Shown: positions 1 to 7,251 of the stretch, one piece after another
Numbering within the stretch: position 1 is the stretch's first letter
Layout of the letters: each line of letters starts with the position of its first letter
Source: JALYUS01 sp038231255
Lineage (GTDB): Bacteria; Chloroflexota; Chloroflexia; Thermomicrobiales; JALYUS01
Reading direction: 5' to 3'
Assembly (NCBI GenBank): GCA_038231255.1
Contig: JBBRLR010000121.1
Coordinates: 1-13,644, forward strand
DNA: 13,644 nucleotides
Translations under genes and position numbers: made by a program
The notes under the pieces: model-generated
What the model was told of the DNA's origin: nothing
Databases searched by the model: none
The model's input: the letters and a program-made list of their open reading frames with translations, nothing else

Positions 1-50
1 ACGCGAGCCGTTTCCTCGGGGACGGGACCGATGGGCTGTGGGCGAAGCAT
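1..50 (-). CDS. IS1182-family transposase, N-terminal fragment cut by window edge
   Basis: Reading leftward from the ATG complementary to 48-50, the first 16 codons give MLRPQPIGPVPEETAR, followed by GT, which begins a Val codon. This matches, from memory, the very conserved start of IS1182-type DDE transposases (a P-x-PVPEETARVAR-type opening). A strong Shine-Dalgarno, GAGGAGG on the minus strand (complement of 57-63), lies 6 nt before the ATG, so the start is well supported. The rest of the gene lies beyond the left edge, so integrity cannot be judged. The IS end should lie a little to the right of position 100, but I could not identify its terminal inverted repeat or target duplication. 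Family assignment rests on only 16 residues. Confidence 0.72.
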   Translation of the reverse strand, partial: MLRPQPIGPVPEETAR

Positions 51-339
51 GGCGATCCTCCTCGCGGTGTCGAGAGCGGGAAAGGGGTTGAGGAGCGTAG
101 CCTACCAATGATTCCGCTGACTTCGCCATCAGTATCGTCATTGAGCAAGAGCCAGATTCACGAGGCACAATCTAGCGATAGATCGGCTCATATGTATGCC
201 CGAATGTCTTACATAGCCGTTGTCGTATCTTCTTCATATGTGTATCTAGGGTCTACCCCAGCCCGACGTCAGGCATCCCCGCTCCTGCGCGTCAGCATAA
301 GGTCACTTCCTTATTTCTTAGCATCTGTTCCCAAATATC
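51..339. other. Non-coding, lower-GC stretch between transposase start and resolvase remnant
   Basis: This stretch is visibly richer in A and T than the genes that follow (for example around 160-340) and contains CATATG twice (about 190 and 235). It probably includes the upstream end of the insertion sequence and foreign flanking DNA. An open frame runs through it on the plus strand from 108, but its composition is protein-unlike (long Ser/Arg runs) and I see no recognisable domain. No tRNA or clear promoter was seen. Confidence 0.4.
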
Positions 340-480
340 ATGGATTCTTTCCTGACAGATGGAGGCCTTACTACCATAAATGGACAGCGCATCGACTATC
401 TCCGCGTCAGCTCGCTCGACCAGAACCCGGATCGCCAGCTCGAGCAGGTACCGGTGGACCGCACCTCCGAGAATCGCTGA
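340..480 (+). pseudogene. Truncated serine recombinase (Tn3-resolvase/invertase type) N-terminus
   Basis: The frame from ATG 340 to TGA 478-480 encodes 46 residues. Residues 18-38 read like the start of a serine resolvase: IDYLRVSSLDQNPDRQLEQV. The Y-x-RVSS segment carries the catalytic serine region, and D-Q-N-x-x-RQLE is the usual continuation. An intact family member is about 180-200 residues and would go on with an aspartate-arginine-phenylalanine-threonine-aspartate-type segment. Here, after VDR, the similarity ends and a stop follows within five codons. No convincing continuation appears in another frame, although 555-598 encodes a GVSKRQ string faintly like a resolvase C-terminal HTH. 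This is a remnant of a transposon or phage recombinase, next to the transposase at the left edge. Confidence 0.75.
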
Positions 481-625
481 GGACGAAAAGGAGCCAATCG
501 GAGGAGAGGCACGTCTCTTGTCGTAAAGGGGATTTCCTGCGCGGCGTGTCTAAACGACAAATAACGCTGAAGATTTCTGCCATTTACCGATCAAAATGAC
601 AGAGAAAGACCTTCAATTTTCTCTT

Positions 626-661
626 CTCTGTGTACTCTGCGTCCTCTGCGGTCTCTGCGCT
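626..661 (+). repeat. Four tandem 9-mers of the CTCTGCGNN family
   Basis: Four consecutive units are seen: CTCTGTGTA (626-634), CTCTGCGTC (635-643), CTCTGCGGT (644-652) and CTCTGCGCT (653-661). The same consensus, in the same order of variants at its start, forms the right arm of the hairpin between dnaN and recF (10113-10139). Both copies are preceded by a CAATT...TTTTCTCT segment, so this looks like a half-copy of the same element with its left arm reduced to GACAGAGAAAG at 598-608. Confidence 0.75.
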
Positions 662-721
662 ACTCCCTTTTTTGGTCTCCCCCGTGGTTGATTTCCCGCC
701 CAACCTGCGATCCGGTCGCGC

Positions 722-727
722 TATACT
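722..727 (+). promoter_or_regulatory. Possible -10 box for ppdK
   Basis: TATACT, in the context CGCTATACTGC, lies about 66 nt upstream of the ppdK start. No good -35 is visible at 16-18 nt spacing (CCCAAC at 699-704). Similar GC-flanked boxes precede the methyltransferase gene (TATAAT, 3588-3593) and dnaG (TATACT, 5202-5207), which adds some weight. Confidence 0.35.
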
Positions 728-793
728 GCATGTGACACTGCGCATTAGGCATGAGCACAGAACGATCACAGAGGGCGGAAAGGGAGGCGATCC

Positions 794-3436
794 GTGGCAA
801 CAACGGCAACGCGCTGGGTCTATTTGTTCCGCGACGGCGATGCCGGGCAGCGCGACCTGCTCGGCGGCAAGGGCGCGAACCTCGCCGAGATGACCAATGC
901 TGGCTTGCCCGTCCCACCCGGCTTCACGATCACGACCGAAGCGTGCAACGCCTACTTCGATGCGGACGGCGCGCTCCCGGACGGGCTGTGGGAGCAAACA
1001 CTGGCGGGCCTCAAAGAAGTCGAAGGGCAGATGGATCGGACATTCGGCGGCGACGCGAAGCCGTTGCTCGTTTCCGTCCGCAGCGGCGCGAAGTTCTCGA
1101 TGCCGGGCATGATGGACACCATCCTCAACCTCGGCCTCTCGTCGCAATCGCTCGCCGGGCTGATCGAAGAGACCGGTGACGCACGATTCGCCTACGACTG
1201 CATGCGGCGGCTGATCCAGATGTTCGGGAAAGTCGTGCTCGATGTGAACAGCGAGCTATTCGAGGACGCCATTGATCGGGTTAAGCGCCGGCTCAATGTG
1301 ACGAGCGACACGGAGATTCCGGCGGATGCGCTGAAGCAACTCGCCGAGGAATTCCGCGCCATTGTCCGTCAGGAGAGCGGCGTAGACTTCCCCGACGATC
1401 CGCTCGAACAACTGAAGATGGCGATCGAGGCGGTCTTCCGGTCGTGGAACAACCAGCGTGCGATCCGCTATCGCCGCCAGAACAACATCCCGGACAGCAT
1501 CGGCACGGCGGTCAATGTGCAGTCCATGGTCTACGGCAACCTCGGCGACGACTGCGCGACGGGCGTCTGCTTCACCCGCAACCCGAACACCGGGGAGCGC
1601 GGCTTGTTCGGCGAATATCTCCCGAACGCGCAGGGTGAGGATGTGGTTGCGGGCGTGCGCACGCCGAAACCCGTCCGCGAGATGGGCGACGACCCCGCGC
1701 TCCGCGAGGCATACGACCAGCTGCTTGGCATCGCCGATCGCCTTGAACGGCACTACCGAGACATGCAGGACCTCGAATTCACGATCCAGCACCACGAACT
1801 CTTCATGTTGCAGACGCGTAGCGGCAAGCGCACCGGCGGCGCGGCGGTGAAAATCGCCGTGGATATGGGAAACGAGGGGCTGATCAGTAAGCGGGAAGCG
1901 GTCGGTCGCGTCGAACCGGCGCAACTCGACCAACTGCTGCACCCCACGATTGATCCTGGCGCGCGGGTGCAGGTGCTCGCGACGGGCCTACCCGCCTCGC
2001 CCGGCGCGGCGACGGGCAAGGTTGTCTTCGACCCCGATGAGGCGCAGCGGCGCGGGCAGGCGGGCGAACCGGTGATCCTCGTGCGAATCGAGACAAGCCC
2101 GGAGGATTTCCATGGCATGGTCGCGGCGCAGGGCGTCCTGACCGCGCGCGGTGGCATGACCTCGCACGCGGCGGTCGTCGCGCGCGGGATGGGCAAGCCG
2201 TGCGTCTCGGGGTGCTCGGCGCTGCAAATTGACTACGCAAAAGGCGAGGTGCATGTCGCGGAATTCACCTTTAAGGTGGGCGACTTCATCACGATTGACG
2301 GCGCGACGGGGAATGTGATGCTCGGTAAGGTGCCGACGGTCGAACCGTCGGTCGGTGGCGATCTCGCCACGCTGATGGATTGGGCGGACGCGGAGCGGCG
2401 ACTGAAGGTGCGCGCCAATGCCGACACGCCGCAGGACGCGGCGGCGGCGCGCGAATTCGGTGCGGAGGGGATCGGCCTTTGCCGCACCGAGCATATGTTT
2501 TTCCAGGGGAACCGCATTGACGCGATGCGCGCGATGATCCTCGCGACCTCACACGAAGAGCGGGAGCGGGCGCTGGCGGAGATCGAACCGCTCCAGCGTG
2601 AGGACTTTCTCGGCATCTTCCGCGCGATGGACGGCTACCCCGTGACGATCCGCACGCTCGATCCGCCGCTGCACGAGTTCCTCCCGAATACGCCGGAGGA
2701 GCAGGAAGATTTGGCGACCAAGCTCGGTATCCCCGTCCAGGCTGTGCGTGACAAGGTCGAGGCGCTCCACGAGGCGAATCCGATGCTCGGCTTCCGGGGC
2801 TGTCGCTTGGGCATCCTGTATCCCGAAATCACGCGGATGCAGGCGCGCGCGATCATCCACGCCGCACTCGACGCGGCGCGGGACGGTGTGCGGGTCGAAC
2901 CGGAGATCATGGTGCCGCTCGTCAGCACCGTCGAGGAATTGCGGCGGCAGCGCGAATTGATCGCCGAGACGGTCGAGGCAGTCTTCGCGGAGGTTGGCGC
3001 GACCGTCCCGTACACCATTGGCACGATGATCGAACTGCCACGCGCCGCGCTGATCGCGGATGAGATCGCGACGCAGGCGGATTTCTTCTCGTTCGGCACG
3101 AATGACCTGACGCAGACGACTTTCGGCCTCAGCCGCGACGACGCCGGCCGCTTCCTGCCGCTCTATGTGGATCGCGGCATCATGCCCGCCGATCCGTTCC
3201 AGGTGCTCGATCAGGAGGGCGTCGGTAAACTCGTCGCGATGGGGACCGAACTGGGGCGACGGACGAAACCGCACCTGAAAGTCGGCATCTGCGGCGAACA
3301 CGGCGGCGAGCCGTCGTCCGTTGCCTTCTGCGAGCGGATCGGCCTCGATTATGTCTCGTGCTCGCCCTTCCGGGTGCCAATCGCCCGCCTCGCCGCTGCG
3401 CAGGCAGTCATCGCGGCGAGAGAAGGTGATAAATAG
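794..3436 (+). CDS. ppdK: Pyruvate, phosphate dikinase
   Basis: This cytosolic enzyme catalyses the reversible reaction pyruvate + ATP + Pi to PEP + AMP + PPi, linking glycolysis and gluconeogenesis. The protein is 880 residues; the family is typically about 875. Order of parts: an N-terminal ATP-grasp region with GGKGANLAEM (24-33) and the SVRSGAKFSMPGMMDT segment near residue 100; the swivelling phosphohistidine domain with GGMTSHAAVVARGMGKP, catalytic His458; and the C-terminal PEP/pyruvate barrel with GLCRTEHMFF (561-570), FGTNDLTQ (767-774) and the active-site Cys833 in GICGEHGGEPSS. All key residues are present and the gene looks intact. The GTG start is chosen because GGGAGG (782-787) sits 6 nt upstream and the protein then begins at the usual place. 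The following gene has its own promoter-like box, so ppdK is probably transcribed alone. Confidence 0.97.
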   Translation: MATTATRWVYLFRDGDAGQRDLLGGKGANLAEMTNAGLPVPPGFTITTEACNAYFDADGALPDGLWEQTLAGLKEVEGQMDRTFGGDAKPLLVSVRSGAKFSMPGMMDTILNLGLSSQSLAGLIEETGDARFAYDCMRRLIQMFGKVVLDVNSELFEDAIDRVKRRLNVTSDTEIPADALKQLAEEFRAIVRQESGVDFPDDPLEQLKMAIEAVFRSWNNQRAIRYRRQNNIPDSIGTAVNVQSMVYGNLGDDCATGVCFTRNPNTGERGLFGEYLPNAQGEDVVAGVRTPKPVREMGDDPALREAYDQLLGIADRLERHYRDMQDLEFTIQHHELFMLQTRSGKRTGGAAVKIAVDMGNEGLISKREAVGRVEPAQLDQLLHPTIDPGARVQVLATGLPASPGAATGKVVFDPDEAQRRGQAGEPVILVRIETSPEDFHGMVAAQGVLTARGGMTSHAAVVARGMGKPCVSGCSALQIDYAKGEVHVAEFTFKVGDFITIDGATGNVMLGKVPTVEPSVGGDLATLMDWADAERRLKVRANADTPQDAAAAREFGAEGIGLCRTEHMFFQGNRIDAMRAMILATSHEERERALAEIEPLQREDFLGIFRAMDGYPVTIRTLDPPLHEFLPNTPEEQEDLATKLGIPVQAVRDKVEALHEANPMLGFRGCRLGILYPEITRMQARAIIHAALDAARDGVRVEPEIMVPLVSTVEELRRQRELIAETVEAVFAEVGATVPYTIGTMIELPRAALIADEIATQADFFSFGTNDLTQTTFGLSRDDAGRFLPLYVDRGIMPADPFQVLDQEGVGKLVAMGTELGRRTKPHLKVGICGEHGGEPSSVAFCERIGLDYVSCSPFRVPIARLAAAQAVIAAREGDK

Positions 3437-3587
3437 GCTCTTGGACGCTTTTGATGATGACGAGAAGTGTGATTGCCGTGCTGAGGTGAGGAAAAGTCGC
3501 TCAATCTACTCTCACTCTCGTGTCCATCAGCGGACGTGATCTTCCCCCGGCTCTCGGTGCAAGGTCGCGGCAGCCTGAGACAGGCGC

Positions 3588-3593
3588 TATAAT
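3588..3593 (+). promoter_or_regulatory. Probable -10 box of the methyltransferase gene
   Basis: A perfect TATAAT lies 15 nt before ATG 3609 and would give a transcript with a leader of only about 9 nt. A -35 is not obvious (TCGCGG at 3565-3570). The short leader means the weak AGGA at 3595-3598 may matter little. Confidence 0.45.
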
Positions 3594-3608
3594 CAGGACG
3601 CATTAGCC

Positions 3609-4247
3609 ATGAAGCGATTAATAATACAGACCTTCGGCAGGCAGTTTGGGCACCCGCGCGGCCCCCTCGGCCGGCTCGTCGCCCGACTGATGCGCAAGGG
3701 CAACGCGCCGCTCAACCTCTGGATGGTCGAGCTTTTGGCGGTCGAGCCGCAGGACCGGGTGCTTGAGGTCGGGTTCGGTCCGGGGGTGGCGCTCGCCGCG
3801 CTCCTCGCCCGCGCCTCGGATGGTTTCGTCGCCGGTATCGATCTATCGGGGTTGATGGTCCGGCGGGCGCGTTCCCGCCACGCCGATGCGATTGCTGCGG
3901 GGCGGCTGGAGATTCGCCAGGGCGATGCCGGCTCCCTGCCTGAAGAGGGCGCGACGTTTGACACGGTCTGCGGCACGCACGTCATCTACTTCTGGCCGGA
4001 CGCGGTCGCCACGGTGCGCGAGTTGCGCCGGGTGCTGCGGCCCGGCGGGACGCTGGCGCTCGCCTACCAGGAGCGGGAGCGCATGCCACCACCAGCCAAG
4101 GCGGGCCTGAACCAGGCCGGGGCCACGCTGTACGGCCCCGGTGAGGTGGAAGGGGTCGTCCGGGCGGCGGGCTTCGAGGATGTCCGTGTCGAGACGCAGG
4201 GTTCCCCGGATGGGCCGGCCGGCTTCTGCGTGTTGGCGACCAAGTAG
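3609..4247 (+). CDS. Class I SAM-dependent methyltransferase
   Basis: The protein is 212 residues with the Rossmann-like methyltransferase core. Motif I is VLEVGFGPG (51-59), which binds S-adenosylmethionine. An acidic residue at the end of strand 2 (GID, Asp78) would hold the ribose. A GDA motif follows at 105-107 and RVLRPGG (141-147) is the standard post-motif of the Methyltransf_11/UbiE-like group. The N-terminal 45 residues are basic and helical-looking and may be a substrate cap. There is no signal peptide or membrane segment. The substrate cannot be told from sequence; small-molecule methylation is more likely than RNA or DNA methylation given the absence of extra domains. The start codon has only a weak AGGA upstream but lies directly behind a TATAAT box. 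Confidence 0.87.
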   Translation: MKRLIIQTFGRQFGHPRGPLGRLVARLMRKGNAPLNLWMVELLAVEPQDRVLEVGFGPGVALAALLARASDGFVAGIDLSGLMVRRARSRHADAIAAGRLEIRQGDAGSLPEEGATFDTVCGTHVIYFWPDAVATVRELRRVLRPGGTLALAYQERERMPPPAKAGLNQAGATLYGPGEVEGVVRAAGFEDVRVETQGSPDGPAGFCVLATK

Positions 4248-4398
4248 GTGGCCATCACTGCGGGGGCGTGGGAGAGAGGGCCGATGGAGATCTGCCGCAT
4301 CCGGGGATACATGCAATGCGCAAAGGACTACCCGAAATCGAAACGCGATGGTGGCGCGGTGCGACCGCAGCTTCGGCGTACTGTTGAAGGAAGCGAAG

Positions 4399-5098
4399 AT
4401 GCGCGGGCGAACGGACACGATGGAAGGGGTGGGCGGAACGTAGCTCGCCTGGCAGCCATGGCTGCCGGACGACGCGGCGCGGGCGGTGATCGCCCTCGTG
4501 CACGGCTTCGGCGAGCACAGCGGGCGATACGCGGCCCTGGTCGAGCATCTCGTCCCCCGCATCTACGCGATCTGGTCGTTCGATCTGCGCGGCCACGGGC
4601 GCTCCGCAGGCCCGCGCGGACACATCATGGCGTAGGGGGAGTTCCGGGGCGATGTAGATCGCTTCCTCGGGCTTGTGCGGGCGGAGGAGCCCGGCCTGCC
4701 GCTGTTCCTGTATGGTCATAGCATGGGCGGCCTGATCGCGCTGGAGTACGTGGCGCACCACCCGGAGGGGCTCGCGGGCGTCATCGCCTCGGCAGCCCCG
4801 CTCGGGCAGATGGGCGGTTCCCCGATCCTCCGCTGGCTGGGCCGGATCGTCTCCTGCATCCGGCCCGCGCTGAGCGTGGAGCAGCGCGCCGATCCGGCGC
4901 TGCACTCCCGCGACGAGGCGGTGCAGCGGGCCGGAGGGCAGCCGCGCTTTCTACGAGCGCGTCGCCTCGCCCGACAAGACGCGTTTGGAGTACGAGGGGG
5001 TACGCCACGGGCCGCACGACGACCTGGGTGCGGAGGCGGTCATGGGAGATGTTGCACAGTGGCTCGACCAGCAACTGTCGAAGCAACCAATCCATTAG
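4399..5098 (+). pseudogene. Monoacylglycerol lipase / lysophospholipase, decayed
   Basis: This is an alpha/beta hydrolase of the serine aminopeptidase S33 / monoglyceride lipase type, read across several lesions. After ATG 4399 (GGAAG at 4389-4393 as ribosome site) the frame meets an in-frame TAG at 4441-4443. It continues as WQPWLPDDAARAVIALVHGF, with HGFGEHSGRY forming the oxyanion region, then FDLRGHGRS. A second in-frame TAG lies at 4633-4635. The frame goes on to YGHSMGG, with the nucleophile Ser codon intact at 4720-4722. Near 4931-4936 the reading frame jumps by +1 and roughly 50-60 expected residues are missing, including the segment that normally carries the catalytic Asp. The C-terminus resumes as EGSRAFYERVASPDK with the catalytic His codon at 5006-5008, ending at TAG 5096-5098. 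Two stops plus a frame-breaking deletion make this a clear pseudogene. It would have released fatty acid from monoglyceride or lysophospholipid. Confidence 0.87.
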
Positions 5099-5185
5099 CA
5101 CCGCACGTGCGCGATGGCCAAGAGTTCCTATGAACCGATAAATAGGGGTAAATTGGTGAGGAAATTAGTCGTCGCCGTTTCGCAA

Positions 5186-5197
5186 TGTACGTACAAT
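5186..5197 (+). promoter_or_regulatory. Palindromic element upstream of dnaG (possible operator)
   Basis: TGTACGTACAAT contains the perfect 10-bp palindrome TGTACGTACA (5186-5195). It lies between TTCGCA (5179-5184, 4 of 6 matches to a -35) and TATACT (5202-5207), which are 17 nt apart, so a bound protein would sit in the promoter spacer. The same 12-mer occurs upstream of dnaN at 8764-8775. Alternatively TACAAT (5192-5197) could itself be the -10. Confidence 0.45.
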
Positions 5198-5201
5198 GCC
5201 G

Positions 5202-5207
5202 TATACT
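5202..5207 (+). promoter_or_regulatory. Possible -10 box of dnaG
   Basis: TATACT is spaced 17 nt from TTCGCA (5179-5184). Transcription would begin near 5214, giving a leader of about 75 nt before ATG 5288. GATATTCG at 5219-5226, just downstream, is shared with the dnaN leader. Confidence 0.35.
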
Positions 5208-5287
5208 GCTGCCAACGCGATATTCGGCAAAATGAATCGTCGCTTCTCGCTTCGTGGTGGCTTTGAAATCCGGTTGTGAGGAACAGT

Positions 5288-7180
5288 ATGGCGGGCGACG
5301 ATGCAATCCGGCAAATCCGCGAGAGACTCGATGTTGTGGAGGTCATCGGCCAGTACACACAACTGAAGAAAACGGGCAAGACGTACAAAGGTTCGTCGCC
5401 CTTTCGCACCGAGCGGACGCCATCGTTCATCGTCTGGCCGGAAACGCAGACATGGCGCGATTTTGGGAGCAATGAGGGCGGCGATGTTTTCGGCTTCATC
5501 CAGAAGGTCGAAAATCTCGACTTCAAGGATGCGCTGACGCTACTGGCCGAGCGGGCCGGTGTCGCGCTCACTCGCGCGCCGGAAAAGAAGACGAGCACCG
5601 AGCAGGAAGAGCGACGAGAGCGGCTGCTGGCACTCAACGAAGCGGCCGCGCTCTTCTATCAGCACATCCTCAAGGTGCATCCGCAAGGGCGACCGGGGCG
5701 CGCCTATCTAGAAAAACGCGGCATCTCGCTGGAAGTCGCCGAGGATTTCCAACTCGGGTACGCGCCCGACGAGTGGGAAGTCCTCACGCGTCATCTGCGC
5801 GGGCGCGGATACAACCTCGATGACGCGCTGGAAATCGGCCTCCTTTCCCAGCGCGACGGCGGCAACGGCCCCTACGACCGTTTTCGTGGCCGCTTCCTCT
5901 TCCCGATCCGGGACCGGCAGGGCCGCGTCGTCGGTTTCGGCGGACGGGCGCTTTCCGATGAGCAGCAGCCGAAATATCTCAACACGCCGCAGTCGCCATT
6001 GTTCGACAAAAGCCATCTTCTGTACGCGATAGACCGCTCAATTGATGCAATCCGCAAGCAACAGGAAGTGGTAATTGTTGAGGGATATGTTGATGCCCTG
6101 ACGGCGCATCAGTTCGGCTACAAGAATGTCGTGGCGACGATGGGCACCGCGCTGACCGAGCAGCAGGTCGGGTTGGTGAAGCGGCTAACGCCCCGCATCG
6201 TCCTCGCCCTCGATGCCGACGCGGCGGGGCAAATGGCGATGCTTCGGGCGGTGGACACATTGCGCAATGCCGTCGGCGACGACGCAGAATACGTTGTTGA
6301 CGCGCGCGGACTGGTGCGCACACAGCGGCGGCTTTCCGTGCAAATCAATGTGCTTTCGGTACCGTCCGGCAAAGACCCGGACGAGTTTATCCGCACCGAT
6401 CCGGGCGCGTGGCCGCCGCTGATCGCTGCCGCCGAACCGATCCTCGACTACGTGATCCGCGCGGCGGTCTCCTCGGGGGACACGCGGAGCGGGCACGGCA
6501 AGACGGCGATTATCAACCAGATCGCGCCACTGATCCCCGAACTGTCGGATCGGGTGGAGCGCGATGTCTATGTCAGTATCCTCGCCCGCGAATTGGGCGT
6601 CAGCGAGGGTTTCATCGCGAGCGCGCTCCGGCAGGCGGCGCGACCGGCGATCCGCGCGCCGGAGTCCGACTCCAAGTCACGGCGCATCGGCCCGACACGG
6701 GAGGAATACCTGCTGTCGCTGCTCGTTCGCCATCCAAAGGTGATGCCCGATCTGCTCGCCACCGCGCCTAATGAAGCGGTGGAAGTGTTCTCGGACGCCT
6801 TTCACCGGGCGATCTGGGAAACGCTGACGATGCTCGCGAACGACGAGACCGCGTATCTCGACACCGATGCCGTGCGCGAGAATCTGCCCGACGTGCTCGC
6901 CGACAATATCGAGCAGTTGCTCGCCCACACCGAGAAACAGGAGACATGGTATGCCGGCCAGGTCGTCGCCGAAGCCGAGACACTCCTGCGGAATCTCTTG
7001 CACGACTACGCGAAGGTGCGCATCGAGGAGTCGCGCGTCCTGCTCCAGGATGCACAGGCGAATGATGACCCGGAGATGGTGCGTTACTACGCCGCCGAGA
7101 TAACGCGACTGACCGAACTCCTGAAACTCTACCCGCCGCGTAGCAGCGTCTTCCGGGACCTCCGCTCGCCGCGCAGTTAG
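5288..7180 (+). CDS. dnaG: DNA primase DnaG with a degenerate zinc-finger domain
   Basis: DnaG synthesises RNA primers at the replication fork with the DnaB helicase. The protein is 630 residues, within the usual 580-650. The N-terminal CHC2 domain (about 1-95) has the normal fold pattern, but each zinc ligand is replaced: Ser37, Arg40, Asp58 and Ser61 stand where E. coli has Cys40, His43, Cys61 and Cys64, with identical 3-18-3 spacing. The catalytic core follows: FPIRDRQGRVVGFGGRAL (205-222), PKYLNTPQSPLF (228-239), and the TOPRIM metal-binding residues in EGYVDALT (265-272) and DADAAGQ (309-315). The C-terminal part (about 430-630) is the helicase-interaction region. ATG 5288 is preferred because AGGA (5279-5282) lies 5 nt upstream; an in-frame GTG at 5276 has no ribosome site. 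No downstream partner gene follows on this strand, since selA converges on it. Confidence 0.97.
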   Translation: MAGDDAIRQIRERLDVVEVIGQYTQLKKTGKTYKGSSPFRTERTPSFIVWPETQTWRDFGSNEGGDVFGFIQKVENLDFKDALTLLAERAGVALTRAPEKKTSTEQEERRERLLALNEAAALFYQHILKVHPQGRPGRAYLEKRGISLEVAEDFQLGYAPDEWEVLTRHLRGRGYNLDDALEIGLLSQRDGGNGPYDRFRGRFLFPIRDRQGRVVGFGGRALSDEQQPKYLNTPQSPLFDKSHLLYAIDRSIDAIRKQQEVVIVEGYVDALTAHQFGYKNVVATMGTALTEQQVGLVKRLTPRIVLALDADAAGQMAMLRAVDTLRNAVGDDAEYVVDARGLVRTQRRLSVQINVLSVPSGKDPDEFIRTDPGAWPPLIAAAEPILDYVIRAAVSSGDTRSGHGKTAIINQIAPLIPELSDRVERDVYVSILARELGVSEGFIASALRQAARPAIRAPESDSKSRRIGPTREEYLLSLLVRHPKVMPDLLATAPNEAVEVFSDAFHRAIWETLTMLANDETAYLDTDAVRENLPDVLADNIEQLLAHTEKQETWYAGQVVAEAETLLRNLLHDYAKVRIEESRVLLQDAQANDDPEMVRYYAAEITRLTELLKLYPPRSSVFRDLRSPRS

Positions 7181-7219
7181 AGCCAAGTCTCTTTGTAATT
7201 TCTTGGCTTCCTTGGCAGT
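7181..7219. repeat. Short hairpin and CTTGGC 9-mer repeat between convergent dnaG and selA
   Basis: AGCCAAG (7181-7187) can pair with CTTGGCT (7202-7208) across a 14-nt loop. Two 9-mers, CTTGGCTTC (7202-7210) and CTTGGCAGT (7211-7219), stand in tandem. It resembles the CTCTGCGNN repeats in period and position outside genes, but the core differs. It may act as a weak bidirectional terminator for dnaG and selA, though neither strand shows a proper T-run after the stem. Confidence 0.5.
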
Positions 7220-7251
7220 TCACTCCCTTCCTGGTTGTTTTGCGCTCTTCG

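Larger units (their letters stand above)
481..793. other. Intergenic region upstream of ppdK
   Basis: This 313-nt stretch has no supported gene. It contains the tandem 9-mer repeat at 626-661 with a hairpin-capable left flank (AGAGAAA at 601-607 against TTTCTCT at 618-624), a TATACT box at 722-727 and the ppdK ribosome binding site. Frames that cross it on the minus strand are antisense shadows extending out of ppdK. Confidence 0.6.

Noticed and set aside
108..599. Plus-strand open frame of 163 codons as a gene
   Set aside because: Its composition is protein-unlike, it has no ribosome site, and it overlaps the resolvase remnant in another frame. It shows no motif beyond a faint HTH-like string near its end.
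584..1147. Minus-strand open frame across the ppdK 5' end and upstream repeat
   Set aside because: It runs antisense through the conserved start of ppdK and through the 9-mer repeat, and matches no family I know.
4441..4635. The two in-frame TAG codons as programmed recoding (pyrrolysine or suppression), or selenocysteine given selA nearby
   Set aside because: Selenocysteine uses TGA, not TAG. The same gene also has a frame-breaking deletion removing catalytic residues, so decay explains all lesions.
5186..5197. Palindrome as a DnaA box or LexA operator
   Set aside because: It does not match TTATCCACA-type DnaA boxes or the Bacillus-type or E. coli-type LexA consensus. Regulator identity is left open.
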